Source of the DNA: Armatimonadota bacterium | GTDB taxonomy: Bacteria > Armatimonadota > Fimbriimonadia > Fimbriimonadales > Fimbriimonadaceae | Direction of reading: 5' to 3' | Length of the DNA stretch: 64,000 bases | Assembly: GCA_018268395.1 (NCBI GenBank) | Contig: JAFDWQ010000006.1 | Span: forward strand, 62,001-126,000 | In this document: positions 32,760 to 41,241 of the stretch, one piece after another | Layout: each line of letters begins with the position of its first letter | Position numbering within the stretch: position 1 is the stretch's first letter | The notes under the pieces: generated by a model | Told to the model about the DNA's origin: nothing | Database searches by the model: none | What the model saw: the letters and a program-made list of their open reading frames with translations, nothing else | Program-made: the position numbers and the translations under genes

Positions 32760-33092
32760 ATGAGCCTGGAGAGGATCCGCGCCGTCTGCCTTTCGATGCC
32801 GGGTGCCGTCGAAGACCATCCTTGGGGCGACTACGCGTGGAAGGTCGGCGGCAAGGTGTTCTGCATCTCGGGCGAGAGCGGGACCGGCGTCACGGTGAAG
32901 GCCAGGCCAGAGGACCAGGAGGGGCTGACCCAAGATCCGGCGGTCAACGTCGCAGCCTACGTCGGACGGTTCGGATGGGTGACCGTGGACGTCGGCGCCG
33001 GCACGACGGACCTGGCCGAGGGCTTGATCGCCGATTCGTACAGGCTCGTCGTCGCCGGGCTACCGAAGTCCAAACGGCCGGCTCACTCGTAG
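32760..33092 (+). CDS. MmcQ/YjbR family protein
   Basis: The 110-residue protein has the compact MmcQ/YjbR pattern: CLSMPGAVEDHPWGDYAWKV near the N-terminus, GGKVFCISGE, VTVKARPEDQEGL and WVTVDVG. Members have a double-wing-like fold proposed to bind DNA, but their role is not established. It ends in a 10-base convergent overlap with the M42 peptidase gene. Confidence 0.85.
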   Translation: MSLERIRAVCLSMPGAVEDHPWGDYAWKVGGKVFCISGESGTGVTVKARPEDQEGLTQDPAVNVAAYVGRFGWVTVDVGAGTTDLAEGLIADSYRLVVAGLPKSKRPAHS

Positions 33093-34138
33093 CTGTAATC
33101 GCCGCTGTGGCAGTCCTCGATGTACCTCGCGAGGAGATCGATCGAAGCCTGGACGTCGGACTTGTGGACCGTCTCGTTCACAGTGTGGACGTAGCGGCAC
33201 GGCACGGACAGGGTGAACGCGGGGATCCCTCCGTTCAGGCGTTGCACGCCGCCAGCGTCGGTGCCTCCCATCGGAAGCAGTTCCAACTGGTACTTGATCC
33301 CGTTCTTCGAGGCCAAGTCCCTGAAGTGGTTCACGACTTTGGGATGACAAATGAGCGAACTGTCCAGGATCTTGATCGCCGTTCCCTCACCGAGTTTGGT
33401 CACACTGAGTTCGTCCGGAATGCCTGGAAAGTCGTTCGACAAGGTGATGTCGATGGCGACGCACACGTCCGGCTTGATCGCAGATCCCGACGCCGTCGCG
33501 CCCCGGAGTCCGATCTCTTCTTGGACCGTAGCGACGGCATAGATGTCGACGGCATGGTCTTTGGCGGCTTTGAGGGCCTCGATCATGACGAAGACGGCGA
33601 CGCGGTCGTCCATCGCCTTGCAAGTGAACAGGTCGCCCATCTGCTGGAACGTCCGGTCCATCGTCACACCGTCACCGATCTGGACCTTAGACTTTGCACC
33701 TTCGCCGGAGTGGCCGATGTCGATGAAGTAATCGTCGATCGTCATCTCCTTGTTCTGCTCTCCGGCCGTCAGGAGGTGCTTGGGTTTGGTGCTCTGCATC
33801 AAGACGCCCTTCAGCGGCCCGCCCGACGTGTGGACGAGGACGCGCTGGCTCGCCATCTGGCGCGGGTCCCAGCCTCCGACGGGGGCGATGCGAAGGAACC
33901 CCTTGTCGCTGACGTGCTTCACCCGGAAACCGATTTCGTCCATGTGGGCGGCCAACATCAGCTTGCGGCCCGTCCCGCGAGGCGAATTGGCCGGCTTAAA
34001 GGCCGTCAAGTTGCCCAAAAAGTCCGTCGTCAGTTCGCAGAAGGAGCCCAGTTCCCTCTTGACGATCTCGCGCACGGCGTCTTCTTGGCCCGGACAGCCG
34101 TGGGCTTCGGTCAGCTCCTTCAAAAGTTCAACGTTCAT
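33083..34138 (-). CDS. M42 family glutamyl aminopeptidase/endoglucanase-like peptidase
   Basis: The 351-residue cytoplasmic enzyme carries the M42 zinc ligands: LMLAAHMDEIGF (His, Asp), CKAMDDRVAVFV (bridging Asp), TVQEEIGLRGA (catalytic and ligand Glu), VAIDITLSND (Asp) and YVHTVNETVH (His). M42 enzymes form large tetrahedral complexes that trim peptides produced by other proteases. Start is the ATG at 34138; AAAAAT 7 bases upstream may be its -10, since no ribosome site is seen. Confidence 0.9.
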   Translation of the reverse strand: MNVELLKELTEAHGCPGQEDAVREIVKRELGSFCELTTDFLGNLTAFKPANSPRGTGRKLMLAAHMDEIGFRVKHVSDKGFLRIAPVGGWDPRQMASQRVLVHTSGGPLKGVLMQSTKPKHLLTAGEQNKEMTIDDYFIDIGHSGEGAKSKVQIGDGVTMDRTFQQMGDLFTCKAMDDRVAVFVMIEALKAAKDHAVDIYAVATVQEEIGLRGATASGSAIKPDVCVAIDITLSNDFPGIPDELSVTKLGEGTAIKILDSSLICHPKVVNHFRDLASKNGIKYQLELLPMGGTDAGGVQRLNGGIPAFTLSVPCRYVHTVNETVHKSDVQASIDLLARYIEDCHSGDYSYE

Positions 34139-34177
34139 TCGAAGGATTTTTACCCTTCGGCAGCGACGCTACGCTCC

Positions 34178-34726
34178 CTACTGGGCTTGGGCCCACATGC
34201 TTTGCATCAGCCGGGTCGAATAGACAAGCTTGACGCCACCTTTGTAGATCCCGCCGGACATCCTTTGATGGACGACTTCGCCTTTCAGGTCTTGGAACTG
34301 GCCCTTGACGGCGACGTTGAAGTCCAAGCTTTTGCCTTGGGGAAGCTCTCGGTCGCACTCGAATCCGAACCCGCTCCGCGAGATGTCGGTGATCTTGACG
34401 TTGACCGGGCCGTCTGGCGCCTGCCATACGGCAGGGAGCTTTTGGACCAAAGTCCGGCCGTCACAGTCGGCTGGACGGCACGTCGCGGCCTGGGCCAGCG
34501 TCAGGACGAGGTTTTGCTCTTGCACCAAGGCGACCGTAGCGTGGGCGACGTGTTCTTCCCGGTCGCCATGGACGGTGACCGTCAGCTTCGAACCGATCGG
34601 AGGGATGTCCTCCGTCATCGACACGACCCAGTTGAGCCCGCTGCAATGCAGGAGCCACCCCTGGTACTTCTTGCCGTCTCCAAAGCCTCCTAGGGTTATT
34701 CGCTTACCCTGGAGTCTGGACTCCAT
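34178..34726 (-). CDS. PilZ domain protein
   Basis: The 182-residue protein has an N-terminal YcgR-N-like beta region (about 1-95) and a C-terminal PilZ-like domain with [20 protein letters not shown], matching the D-x-S-x-x-G c-di-GMP contact. The preceding RxxxR arginine pair is not obvious, so c-di-GMP binding is uncertain. YcgR-type proteins act on flagellar motors, which fits the motility operon 2 kb away. The ATG at 34726 was preferred over an in-frame TTG at 34744. Confidence 0.78.
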   Translation of the reverse strand: MESRLQGKRITLGGFGDGKKYQGWLLHCSGLNWVVSMTEDIPPIGSKLTVTVHGDREEHVAHATVALVQEQNLVLTLAQAATCRPADCDGRTLVQKLPAVWQAPDGPVNVKITDISRSGFGFECDRELPQGKSLDFNVAVKGQFQDLKGEVVHQRMSGGIYKGGVKLVYSTRLMQSMWAQAQ

Positions 34727-34872
34727 ACTCTGATTCTTCGGCAATCGATAATCGTTTGCTCAGGCCCACTTGCTTGTCAGGGACTGCAATCGGTGGTATC
34801 CATCCGCCAAACCGATGGGAGCGGGACGACTTCGTCGCCGCCAGGGTCCGGCCGGTATCCTCAGGGGGTTCC

Positions 34873-35808
34873 ATGCCGCACAACGTGATCATCGTCGGAT
34901 CGGGCCCAGCCGGGTACACGGCCGCCCTGTATGCCGCACGCGCCGACTTGAAGCCCCTCCTGTTCACCGGCCCGGAGCCCGGCGGCCAATTGATGATCAC
35001 GACCGACGTCGAGAACTACCCCGGCTTTCCGGAAGGGGTCATGGGGCCGGACATGATGGACCTCTTCCGCGACCAAGCGGCCCGGTTCGGAACCGACATC
35101 CGCTCCCAGACCGTCAACCGGGTCGACCTCTCGCGCCGGCCGTACAAGGTCTTTGTCGGCGACGAAGAGTTCGAGACCAAGTCCTTGATCGTGTCCACCG
35201 GAGCCTCGGCCAAGTGGATCGGTATCGAAAGCGAAAAGACGTTCGGCGGCTTCGGGGTCAGCGCCTGTGCGACCTGTGACGGTTTCTTCTTCCGGGGGAA
35301 GGAGGTCATCGTCGTCGGGGGAGGGGACACGGCCATGGAGGAGGCGAACTACCTGACCCGTCACGCGTCGAAAGTCGTCGTCGTCCATCGGCGCGACACC
35401 TTGCGGGCCAGTAAGATCATGCAACAGCGCGCGTTGGACAACCCGAAGATCGAGTTCGTCTGGAACGCCGCGGTCCAAGAGGTCTTGGGCGTGACGGAGC
35501 CGCACCGGAAGGTCACGGGCGTAAAGCTCGCCAGCACGGTCGACGGGAAGGAGTGGGAACGATCGATCGACGGCGTGTTCGTCGCGATCGGTCATAAGCC
35601 GAATTCGGACGTCTTCGCCAAATGGCTCGAAACGGACGAACTGGGATACATCAAGGTCGAACCGTACTCGACACGGACGAAGCTGCCGGGCGTGTTCGCC
35701 TGTGGTGACGTCACCGACCGGACATACCGCCAAGCGGTGACGGCGGCCGGAACCGGGTGCATGGCCGCGATCGACGCCGAGCGGTTCCTCGAATCCGAAG
35801 GAGAGTGA
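34873..35808 (+). CDS. trxB: Thioredoxin reductase
   Basis: The 311-residue flavoprotein has an FAD-binding motif [20 protein letters not shown], the redox-active ACATCDG, an NADPH-binding [14 protein letters not shown] and the C-terminal FAD segment [21 protein letters not shown]. It reduces thioredoxin with NADPH. AGGGGG lies before the ATG, and TATCCT (34856-34861) may be the -10. The next gene starts at the very end of trxB, so a secreted protein is co-expressed with it. Confidence 0.94.
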   Translation: MPHNVIIVGSGPAGYTAALYAARADLKPLLFTGPEPGGQLMITTDVENYPGFPEGVMGPDMMDLFRDQAARFGTDIRSQTVNRVDLSRRPYKVFVGDEEFETKSLIVSTGASAKWIGIESEKTFGGFGVSACATCDGFFFRGKEVIVVGGGDTAMEEANYLTRHASKVVVVHRRDTLRASKIMQQRALDNPKIEFVWNAAVQEVLGVTEPHRKVTGVKLASTVDGKEWERSIDGVFVAIGHKPNSDVFAKWLETDELGYIKVEPYSTRTKLPGVFACGDVTDRTYRQAVTAAGTGCMAAIDAERFLESEGE

Positions 35809-35810
35809 CG

Positions 35811-36875
35811 TTGCCGGCCCTCCTGCTGTTCTGCCTATCGACGGGTTTGGACTGGCACCGGACCGAGGTGCCGAGCAGGTTTCCGAACGGAGCGGTCCGG
35901 ATCGTGAAGACGTTCTCGGATCCCTTGTCGCCCCAGAAGCGTTCGCCACTAGGCGACTGGTCTTTCGACCGTCTTTCCGTCGTCGCGCTCAAGGACAAAG
36001 ATTCCGAATCGGACCGTATCCGTGTGTTCGGTTCGTCCGGGCCGGACCGCCTTGTCACGACCGGGCGAGCGGCTGCGTTCTTCGAAGTCCTGTTCGACCT
36101 GAACTACTCGGCGTTCCGCTTGGACCATTCGCCGCAGTTCGGTGACGGGTGCATCGACGTCTACCTGGCGACCGGTGGTGATCCGGGCGGACAGCAACTG
36201 TTCTCGGAAGACCCTCAGCCGTTGAGGCCGTATGTCGGCAGTTCTCGGGTGAACACGGTGTACATCTACGACGTCGGGAGTCTGACGGACCCCCTCGAAG
36301 CGTGCCGCGAGCTTGCCCACGAGTACGGCCATGCAACCCTTCCACCCGTCCGGATTCCCAACGCGCCGGAAGAGTGGGTCAACGGCGACCTCGGCGAACG
36401 GATCTATCTCTCGTGGCTCGCCGACGCCCTCAAGTCAGGGCGAATCGATTCGGCGGTCACGTTCGGTGCCGATTTCCGGTCCGTGCGAGCCTATGTCTCC
36501 GGCAAGGTGGACAAGTTGGTCTCCCCCGTCGTTCTTCGTGGACCCGACGCGGCCGCTCTTGCCAAAGGGGGGCGTCCGGGGTTCGACGCGTACCTTGGTC
36601 TCGCGGCCTACGCGTTCCGTCACCTGCCGCTCGACGTGTTCCGCCGCTCGCTTGTCCTGAACCCGGACCAGACCGCGTCGGGCTATGCCAAGGCCCTCGT
36701 CGAAGCCGTCACCGAGAAGCGGGACGTGTCCGTTTCGGACCGAGGATCGAAAGCGCTTTGGATCCCTGTCGGGGCCGCGGGCCAGGTCGCCGGAGGAACG
36801 GTCAGGGCGCGAAAGGGCGCCTGGTGCCTTGTCGCCGTAAAAGGAAAAGTCCGGATCTTGAACCCCGCCCCCTGA
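35811..36875 (+). CDS. Secreted HExGH putative metallopeptidase
   Basis: The 354-residue protein begins at a TTG (35811, well spaced after GAAGGAG) or at a GTG (35805) overlapping the trxB stop. The leader is MPALLLFCLSTGL. A zinc-site motif CRELAHEYGHATLPP appears at about residue 168, followed some 20 residues later by GDLGERIYLSWL, whose glutamate could be the third ligand. The upstream half is strand-rich, and no family is recognised. Coupling with trxB suggests shared expression only; a role in the cell envelope is inference. Confidence 0.68.
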   Translation: MPALLLFCLSTGLDWHRTEVPSRFPNGAVRIVKTFSDPLSPQKRSPLGDWSFDRLSVVALKDKDSESDRIRVFGSSGPDRLVTTGRAAAFFEVLFDLNYSAFRLDHSPQFGDGCIDVYLATGGDPGGQQLFSEDPQPLRPYVGSSRVNTVYIYDVGSLTDPLEACRELAHEYGHATLPPVRIPNAPEEWVNGDLGERIYLSWLADALKSGRIDSAVTFGADFRSVRAYVSGKVDKLVSPVVLRGPDAAALAKGGRPGFDAYLGLAAYAFRHLPLDVFRRSLVLNPDQTASGYAKALVEAVTEKRDVSVSDRGSKALWIPVGAAGQVAGGTVRARKGAWCLVAVKGKVRILNPAP

Positions 36876-36945
36876 GGAATACCGGGCGCGCGCCGAACAT
36901 CAATACTGACAGCCGCCCTTAGGAGCGCTGTTCGGAGCGCAGCGC

Positions 36946-37959
36946 TTGTCAGAAATCCTCTCCCAAGCCGAAATCGAAGCCTTGCTCAGCTCACTGAACC
37001 CTGAAGCGGGTCCGGTCGCTGAAGCGAGCGCTCCAGAGTTCGCGCCCGCGACGCCGGGTCAGGCTCGCCCGCGCCAGGTCTCGACGGCCTATGAAGTCTA
37101 CGACTTCCGTCGACCCGACAAATTCAGCAAAGACCAACTCCGTACGCTGCAGATGTTGCACGAAACGTTCGCGCGCATCAGCGGCAGCAGCCTGTCGGCC
37201 TTTCTTCGTAGCCCGGTCAACATCGATCTCATTTCGCTCGAACAGGTCCCGTTCGAGGAGTACCTTCGCAGCATCCAGAGCAGTGTGTTCACGGTCATGA
37301 CGATCCCGCCCCTGAACGGTCAAGCCGTACTGGAGATGGAGTTCGCGACCGTCCTGATCATGATCGACAAGCTCTTGGGCGGACCCGGCCGACCGATGGA
37401 GCGCTCGGTCTTGACCGATATCGAGCAACCGCTGGTCAAGCAGATGGTCGAGCGCATGTTCCACGCGCTGAAGTCGGCATGGGAAGGTGTCGTCATCGTG
37501 AACCCCGGGATCGAGTCGATCGAGACCAGTGCCCAGTTCGTCCAGATCGCACCGCCGACGGACATCGTCATCAGCATCCTCTTCGAAATCCGGATCGGCG
37601 ACGCGCGCGGTGCCATGAGCCTTTGCATCCCCTACATGGTCTTGAAACCTGTGACGACCAAGCTCAGCGCCCAGAAGTGGTTCGCGAGCGGGAACAGGAA
37701 GCAAAAACCCGAGTATCGGCGCGCCCTTGTCCATCACATCAACGCTGCGCCCGTCGAGTGCACGGTCAAGCTCGGCAACTGCAAATTGAACGTCCGTGAC
37801 TTCCTGCACTTGAAGAGCGGAGACGTCGTCCGGCTGGACCAGCGCTCGGAGCGCGACATTCTGATGCTCGTCAGCAGGACACCCAAATTCGAGGGCCGGC
37901 CGGCCCTTCACGGGCGGAAGCTCGTGTTCAACGTCACCGGACCTTATATCGAGATCTAA
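36946..37959 (+). CDS. fliM: Flagellar motor switch protein FliM
   Basis: The 337-residue protein starts at a TTG with the canonical CheY-binding N-terminus MSEILSQAEIEALLSSL. A CheC-like middle domain (KDQLRTLQMLHETFARISGS, LGGPGRPMERSVLTDIEQ, VSISILFEIRIGDARGAMS-like) and a C-terminal SpoA domain (VKLGNCKLNVRDFLHLKSGDV) follow. It sits in the C ring and passes CheY-P signals to the motor. GGAG is spaced 8 bases before the TTG. It is the first gene of a seven-gene operon. Confidence 0.95.
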   Translation: MSEILSQAEIEALLSSLNPEAGPVAEASAPEFAPATPGQARPRQVSTAYEVYDFRRPDKFSKDQLRTLQMLHETFARISGSSLSAFLRSPVNIDLISLEQVPFEEYLRSIQSSVFTVMTIPPLNGQAVLEMEFATVLIMIDKLLGGPGRPMERSVLTDIEQPLVKQMVERMFHALKSAWEGVVIVNPGIESIETSAQFVQIAPPTDIVISILFEIRIGDARGAMSLCIPYMVLKPVTTKLSAQKWFASGNRKQKPEYRRALVHHINAAPVECTVKLGNCKLNVRDFLHLKSGDVVRLDQRSERDILMLVSRTPKFEGRPALHGRKLVFNVTGPYIEI

Positions 37960-37960
37960 C

Positions 37961-38860
37961 ATGCCCAGAATCGCCCAAGACGTACTCAACAAGCTCAGCA
38001 CCGTTGTCGGCCAGGTGTGGCAGACCGTGTCTACGACCGTCAGCGAAGCTGCCGGGTTCGCGGTCAACTTCAGCAACCCGCTCGTCCTTGCGACGACGGG
38101 GGCCGACATCCAAGCGGAAGTCAATTCACCCCGCTTCGTGATCACGTTTTCGTTCGCCAGTCAGCCGGAAAACGGCATGATGGTGTTCCTGTCGCCGGAC
38201 ACGGTCGCCGATCTCTACGCCTCGTTGAAGGGCGAAATGCCGCAGACGGTGGACGAAGGTCTCGTGGCCGACGTTCGGCCCGTCCTCGAAGCGATCGTAC
38301 AAGGAATCTGTCTTGGCGTCGGAAGCGCACGCAACGAGCCGATGGTCGCGAGCGGTCTGACGGTGCGCTACCAAATCCCGACGTTGACGACATCGATGCA
38401 AAAGTCAGAGGAGCTCGTCCGCTGTAACGTTCCGGTCAGTTACGAGGAGTTCTCGGGCACCGTGGTGTGGCTCCTCGATTCGGAAGTCGGCTACCACGTG
38501 GCCGGAGTCGAACCCGGTGACGAACGCAGCCCCTTCGCGTCGGTCTCGGGCTCGGGATCGGCGAACGGCGCGGACGCGCCGATGTTCGACGAGAGCGGCC
38601 TTGAGATCATCATGGACATCCCGCTCGACGTCAGCGTCGAATTGGGGCGTGTCAAGCTTCAAGTCCGGGAGGTCTTGGAACTCGGAGCCGGATCGATCGT
38701 GGAGATCGATAAGGCGGCGGGGGAACCGGTCGACGTCCTGGTCAACGGCCGGCTCGTCGCACGGGGCGAAGTCGTCGTGATCGACGACAATTTCGGCGTC
38801 CGTATCACCGAGATCTTGAGCGTGCACGAGCGGCTCATGAAGCTGAACGAGGCGGCGTAA
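37961..38860 (+). CDS. fliY: Flagellar motor switch protein of the two-domain FliY type (FliN with CheC-like domain)
   Basis: The 299-residue protein is far longer than plain FliN (about 130). Residues about 30-190 form a CheC/CheX-like domain (NGMMVFLSPDTVADLYAS, VRPVLEAIVQGICLGV). A variable Ser/Gly linker (about 190-205) precedes a C-terminal SpoA/FliN domain (MDIPLDVSVELGRVKLQVRE, LGAGSIVEIDKAAGEPVDVL). FliY proteins combine C-ring structure with, in some lineages, CheY-P phosphatase activity. The usual phosphatase motif (D/S-x3-E-x2-N) is not evident here: the EAIVQGICLG stretch lacks the Asn. It starts one base after the fliM stop. Confidence 0.9.
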   Translation: MPRIAQDVLNKLSTVVGQVWQTVSTTVSEAAGFAVNFSNPLVLATTGADIQAEVNSPRFVITFSFASQPENGMMVFLSPDTVADLYASLKGEMPQTVDEGLVADVRPVLEAIVQGICLGVGSARNEPMVASGLTVRYQIPTLTTSMQKSEELVRCNVPVSYEEFSGTVVWLLDSEVGYHVAGVEPGDERSPFASVSGSGSANGADAPMFDESGLEIIMDIPLDVSVELGRVKLQVREVLELGAGSIVEIDKAAGEPVDVLVNGRLVARGEVVVIDDNFGVRITEILSVHERLMKLNEAA

Positions 38861-39465
38861 TGCGCGCGGTCATCTCCGCCGTCACGGTCGTCGCTACCGG
38901 CGTCGCCGTTTCCGCCCAGAGCTTAGGCACGAAGGCGGACGTCGTCGCCAAGACGGCCTCCGGGCCGATCGTCCGGCCGATGGACCTCCTCCAAATAGTG
39001 GTGGCCTTGGCCGTCGTCGGATGGTTGTTGAAGTGGGCGCTCCCCAAGGTCGCGGGCAGGCTTGCGTCCAAACCCAAAACGAGCCCAGGCTCGACGATCT
39101 CGGTCGACGAGACCTTGTCCCTCGGTAACGGGCACCTCCAAGTCGTGACGGTCCGCGGACGGGCCTTGCTGCTCGCCGTTTCCGCGACCGGGACCACGTT
39201 CCTGACCGACCTGACGCCCGCCACGGCCCCCGGAACGACCGCCGCGCCCGAAGAGACGCCCGCGTTCTTCGAAATGCTCGACGCCGCCGATGGCACGTCC
39301 GAGCCGACGGCACTGAACGCGACGACCCCGAGCGACGATCCCGGCAGCATGTCGATGGACGATGCGATCGCTTTGATTTCGGCCGCCCGCAAGCGGCTCG
39401 ACACTCCGGAAGCGACGGGCACCGGTGCGCTCGATAGGCTCAACCGCCTGACGGGAGGACGATGA
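38860..39465 (+). CDS. fliO: Flagellar biosynthetic protein FliO
   Basis: The 201-residue protein overlaps the fliY stop by one base (TAATG). It has a leader (VISAVTVVATGVAVSA), one membrane helix (about 45-63, DLLQIVVALAVVGWLLKWAL) and the FliO core SVDETLSLGNGHLQVVTVRG. An acidic Thr/Ala-rich cytoplasmic tail follows. FliO helps assemble the FliP ring of the export gate. Position between switch genes and fliP is typical. Confidence 0.85.
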   Translation: MRAVISAVTVVATGVAVSAQSLGTKADVVAKTASGPIVRPMDLLQIVVALAVVGWLLKWALPKVAGRLASKPKTSPGSTISVDETLSLGNGHLQVVTVRGRALLLAVSATGTTFLTDLTPATAPGTTAAPEETPAFFEMLDAADGTSEPTALNATTPSDDPGSMSMDDAIALISAARKRLDTPEATGTGALDRLNRLTGGR

Positions 39466-40226
39466 ACCCGAAGGCCACCGTGTTCCTCCGGTCGGCGCTT
39501 GTCCTCCTTCTGATCGCGTTCGCGGTCATGGCGACGCCCCAGTCCGTCCTAGTCCCGAGCATCCAACTCGGCGTGGGCCCCGCGAAGGGCCAAGACCAAC
39601 TGAGCACGAGCCTGCAACTGTTGGCGCTCTTGACCGTCCTTAGCATCGCTCCGGCCATCCTGATCTTGTCGACCGCGTTCACACGCATCGTCATCATCCT
39701 AAGCTTCGTCCGGACAGCCCTCGGAACGCAGTCGATCCCACCGAACCAGGTCATCGTCGGGCTCAGTCTGTTTTTAACCTTTTTCGTCATGGGGCCGACG
39801 TACGAGCGCATCAACAAGGAAGCCATCGTCCCGTACACGGCCAAGCAGAACCCCATCACCTTCGACGAAGCCGTGAAGAGGGCCGAAAAGCCCGTGAAGG
39901 AGTTCATGCTGAAGAACACCTATGAGGGCGACCTCAAGATGTTCCTCGAGATGCGGAAGCAGACCCCGAAGAACCGGGAAGAACTCGACATCTTCTCGCT
40001 GATCCCGGCGTTCGTGATCAGCGAACTGAAAACGGCCTTTATCATCGGCTTCTACATTTTTGTCCCGTTCGTGATCATCGACTTGATCGTCGCGAGCGTG
40101 ATGATGGGCATGGGCATGATGATGATGCCGCCTGTCGTCGTCTCCCTGCCGGCCAAACTCCTCGTGTTCGTCCTTGCCGACGGTTGGAGCGTGTTGGCCC
40201 ACGCCATCCTCTCGGGGTATTCGTGA
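39462..40226 (+). CDS. fliP: Flagellar export gate protein FliP
   Basis: The 254-residue protein overlaps fliO (ATGA) and has a signal-like N-terminus, LLALLTVLSIAPAILILSTA, FTRIVIILSFVRTALGTQ, PPNQVIVGLSLFLTFFVM, IPAFVISELKTAFIIGFYIF and GMGMMMMPPVVVSLPAKLLV, all highly conserved in FliP. FliP forms the pentameric core of the export gate with FliQ and FliR. Confidence 0.96.
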   Translation: MNPKATVFLRSALVLLLIAFAVMATPQSVLVPSIQLGVGPAKGQDQLSTSLQLLALLTVLSIAPAILILSTAFTRIVIILSFVRTALGTQSIPPNQVIVGLSLFLTFFVMGPTYERINKEAIVPYTAKQNPITFDEAVKRAEKPVKEFMLKNTYEGDLKMFLEMRKQTPKNREELDIFSLIPAFVISELKTAFIIGFYIFVPFVIIDLIVASVMMGMGMMMMPPVVVSLPAKLLVFVLADGWSVLAHAILSGYS

Positions 40227-40492
40227 ACCACGCCGTCGTCCTCGACTTGGCCCGCCAGGGTATGACCGTCGCCCTGATGGTGACGCTTCCCGTGCTCGCC
40301 GTCGCCTTGTTCACCGGTCTTGCCGTCAGCGTCTTTCAGGCCGTCACGCAGGTCCAGGAAATGACGCTGACGTTCGTCCCGAAGCTGATCGGGGCGGCCA
40401 TCGTCCTGCTGACGATGGGGAGTTGGATGCTCACGACCCTGGTCAAGTTCACCCACCTGTGCTTTACGCACGCGGCCCAGATCACCCAGTGA
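40223..40492 (+). CDS. fliQ: Flagellar export gate protein FliQ
   Basis: The 89-residue, two-helix protein starts at a GTG in a GTGA overlap with fliP. AVSVFQAVTQVQEMTLTFVP and KLIGAAIVLLTMGSWMLTTL are FliQ signatures. Four copies pack around the FliP5R1 core in known structures. Confidence 0.95.
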   Translation: MNHAVVLDLARQGMTVALMVTLPVLAVALFTGLAVSVFQAVTQVQEMTLTFVPKLIGAAIVLLTMGSWMLTTLVKFTHLCFTHAAQITQ

Positions 40493-41241
40493 AGCTCGAC
40501 GCCCACTTTCTGTTCGCCTGCCTGTGCATCTTCGTGCGTTGCACGGCGATGCTCTTGTCCGCGCCGGGTTTGGGAACCGTCGTGCCCGTCGTCGTCCGGA
40601 CGCTATTCGGAGCGCTTCTGACTTTCTGTCTTGTACCGACCCTTCAACCTCTGATCGGCGAGATGCCTGGGACGTTTCTCGGGCTCGGGATGGCGGTCGC
40701 GCACGAAGCGATGATCGGCGTCCTGATCGGCGGTTTCCTCCAGCTTCTCGTGTCTGGTGCACAAGCCGCCGGAGCGTTCCTGGACGTCCAGATCGGCACC
40801 GGCTCGGCCCAAGTCTTCAACCCGTTCCTTGGAGTCACGGCGACCCCGCTCAGTCAGTTCAAGGCGGTCTTGACGACCGTGCTCGTGTTCCTTTTGAACG
40901 GCCATCGGACGATGATCGCCGCCTTTGCGAAGAGCTACGACATGTCCGGTCCGACCCTTCACTCCGTCCAGGACAACCTGTTGGGGTTCATGACGACGAC
41001 GAGCCTCGTCAGCCTGCAGATCGCGGCACCCGTCGCGGCCGTGACGTTGATCATCGACTTCGCTGCGGGCATCGTCAACAAAGCCGTCCCTCAGACGCAG
41101 CCGTTCCTCTTGTCGCTGCCCGCCAAGCTCGCCGCCGGCATCGTCGTCGTCTCACTCGGGCTACCCGCCCTCGTCGCGGCCGTTCAGAGCGGCCTCGACT
41201 CCGCGTTCACCCATTTGGGTCGAGCGTTAGGAGGCGGATAG
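40489..41241 (+). CDS. fliR: Flagellar export gate protein FliR
   Basis: The 250-residue membrane protein starts at a GTG overlapping the fliQ stop. FliR features include MLLSAPGLGTVVPVVVRTLF, AHEAMIGVLIGGFLQLLVSG, AGAFLDVQIGTGSAQVFNP and AAPVAAVTLIIDFAAGIVNK. It completes the export gate and is followed directly by flhB. Confidence 0.94.
   Translation: MKLDAHFLFACLCIFVRCTAMLLSAPGLGTVVPVVVRTLFGALLTFCLVPTLQPLIGEMPGTFLGLGMAVAHEAMIGVLIGGFLQLLVSGAQAAGAFLDVQIGTGSAQVFNPFLGVTATPLSQFKAVLTTVLVFLLNGHRTMIAAFAKSYDMSGPTLHSVQDNLLGFMTTTSLVSLQIAAPVAAVTLIIDFAAGIVNKAVPQTQPFLLSLPAKLAAGIVVVSLGLPALVAAVQSGLDSAFTHLGRALGGG

Noticed and set aside
32822-34693. A 623-codon plus-strand frame opposite the M42 and PilZ genes
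   Set aside because: Antisense shadow; both minus-strand genes carry family motifs and proper starts.
34745-34872. Riboswitch in the leader between the PilZ and trxB genes
   Set aside because: The region has a few complementary words around CGGTGG and CCGATGG but no match I can recognise to a known riboswitch core.
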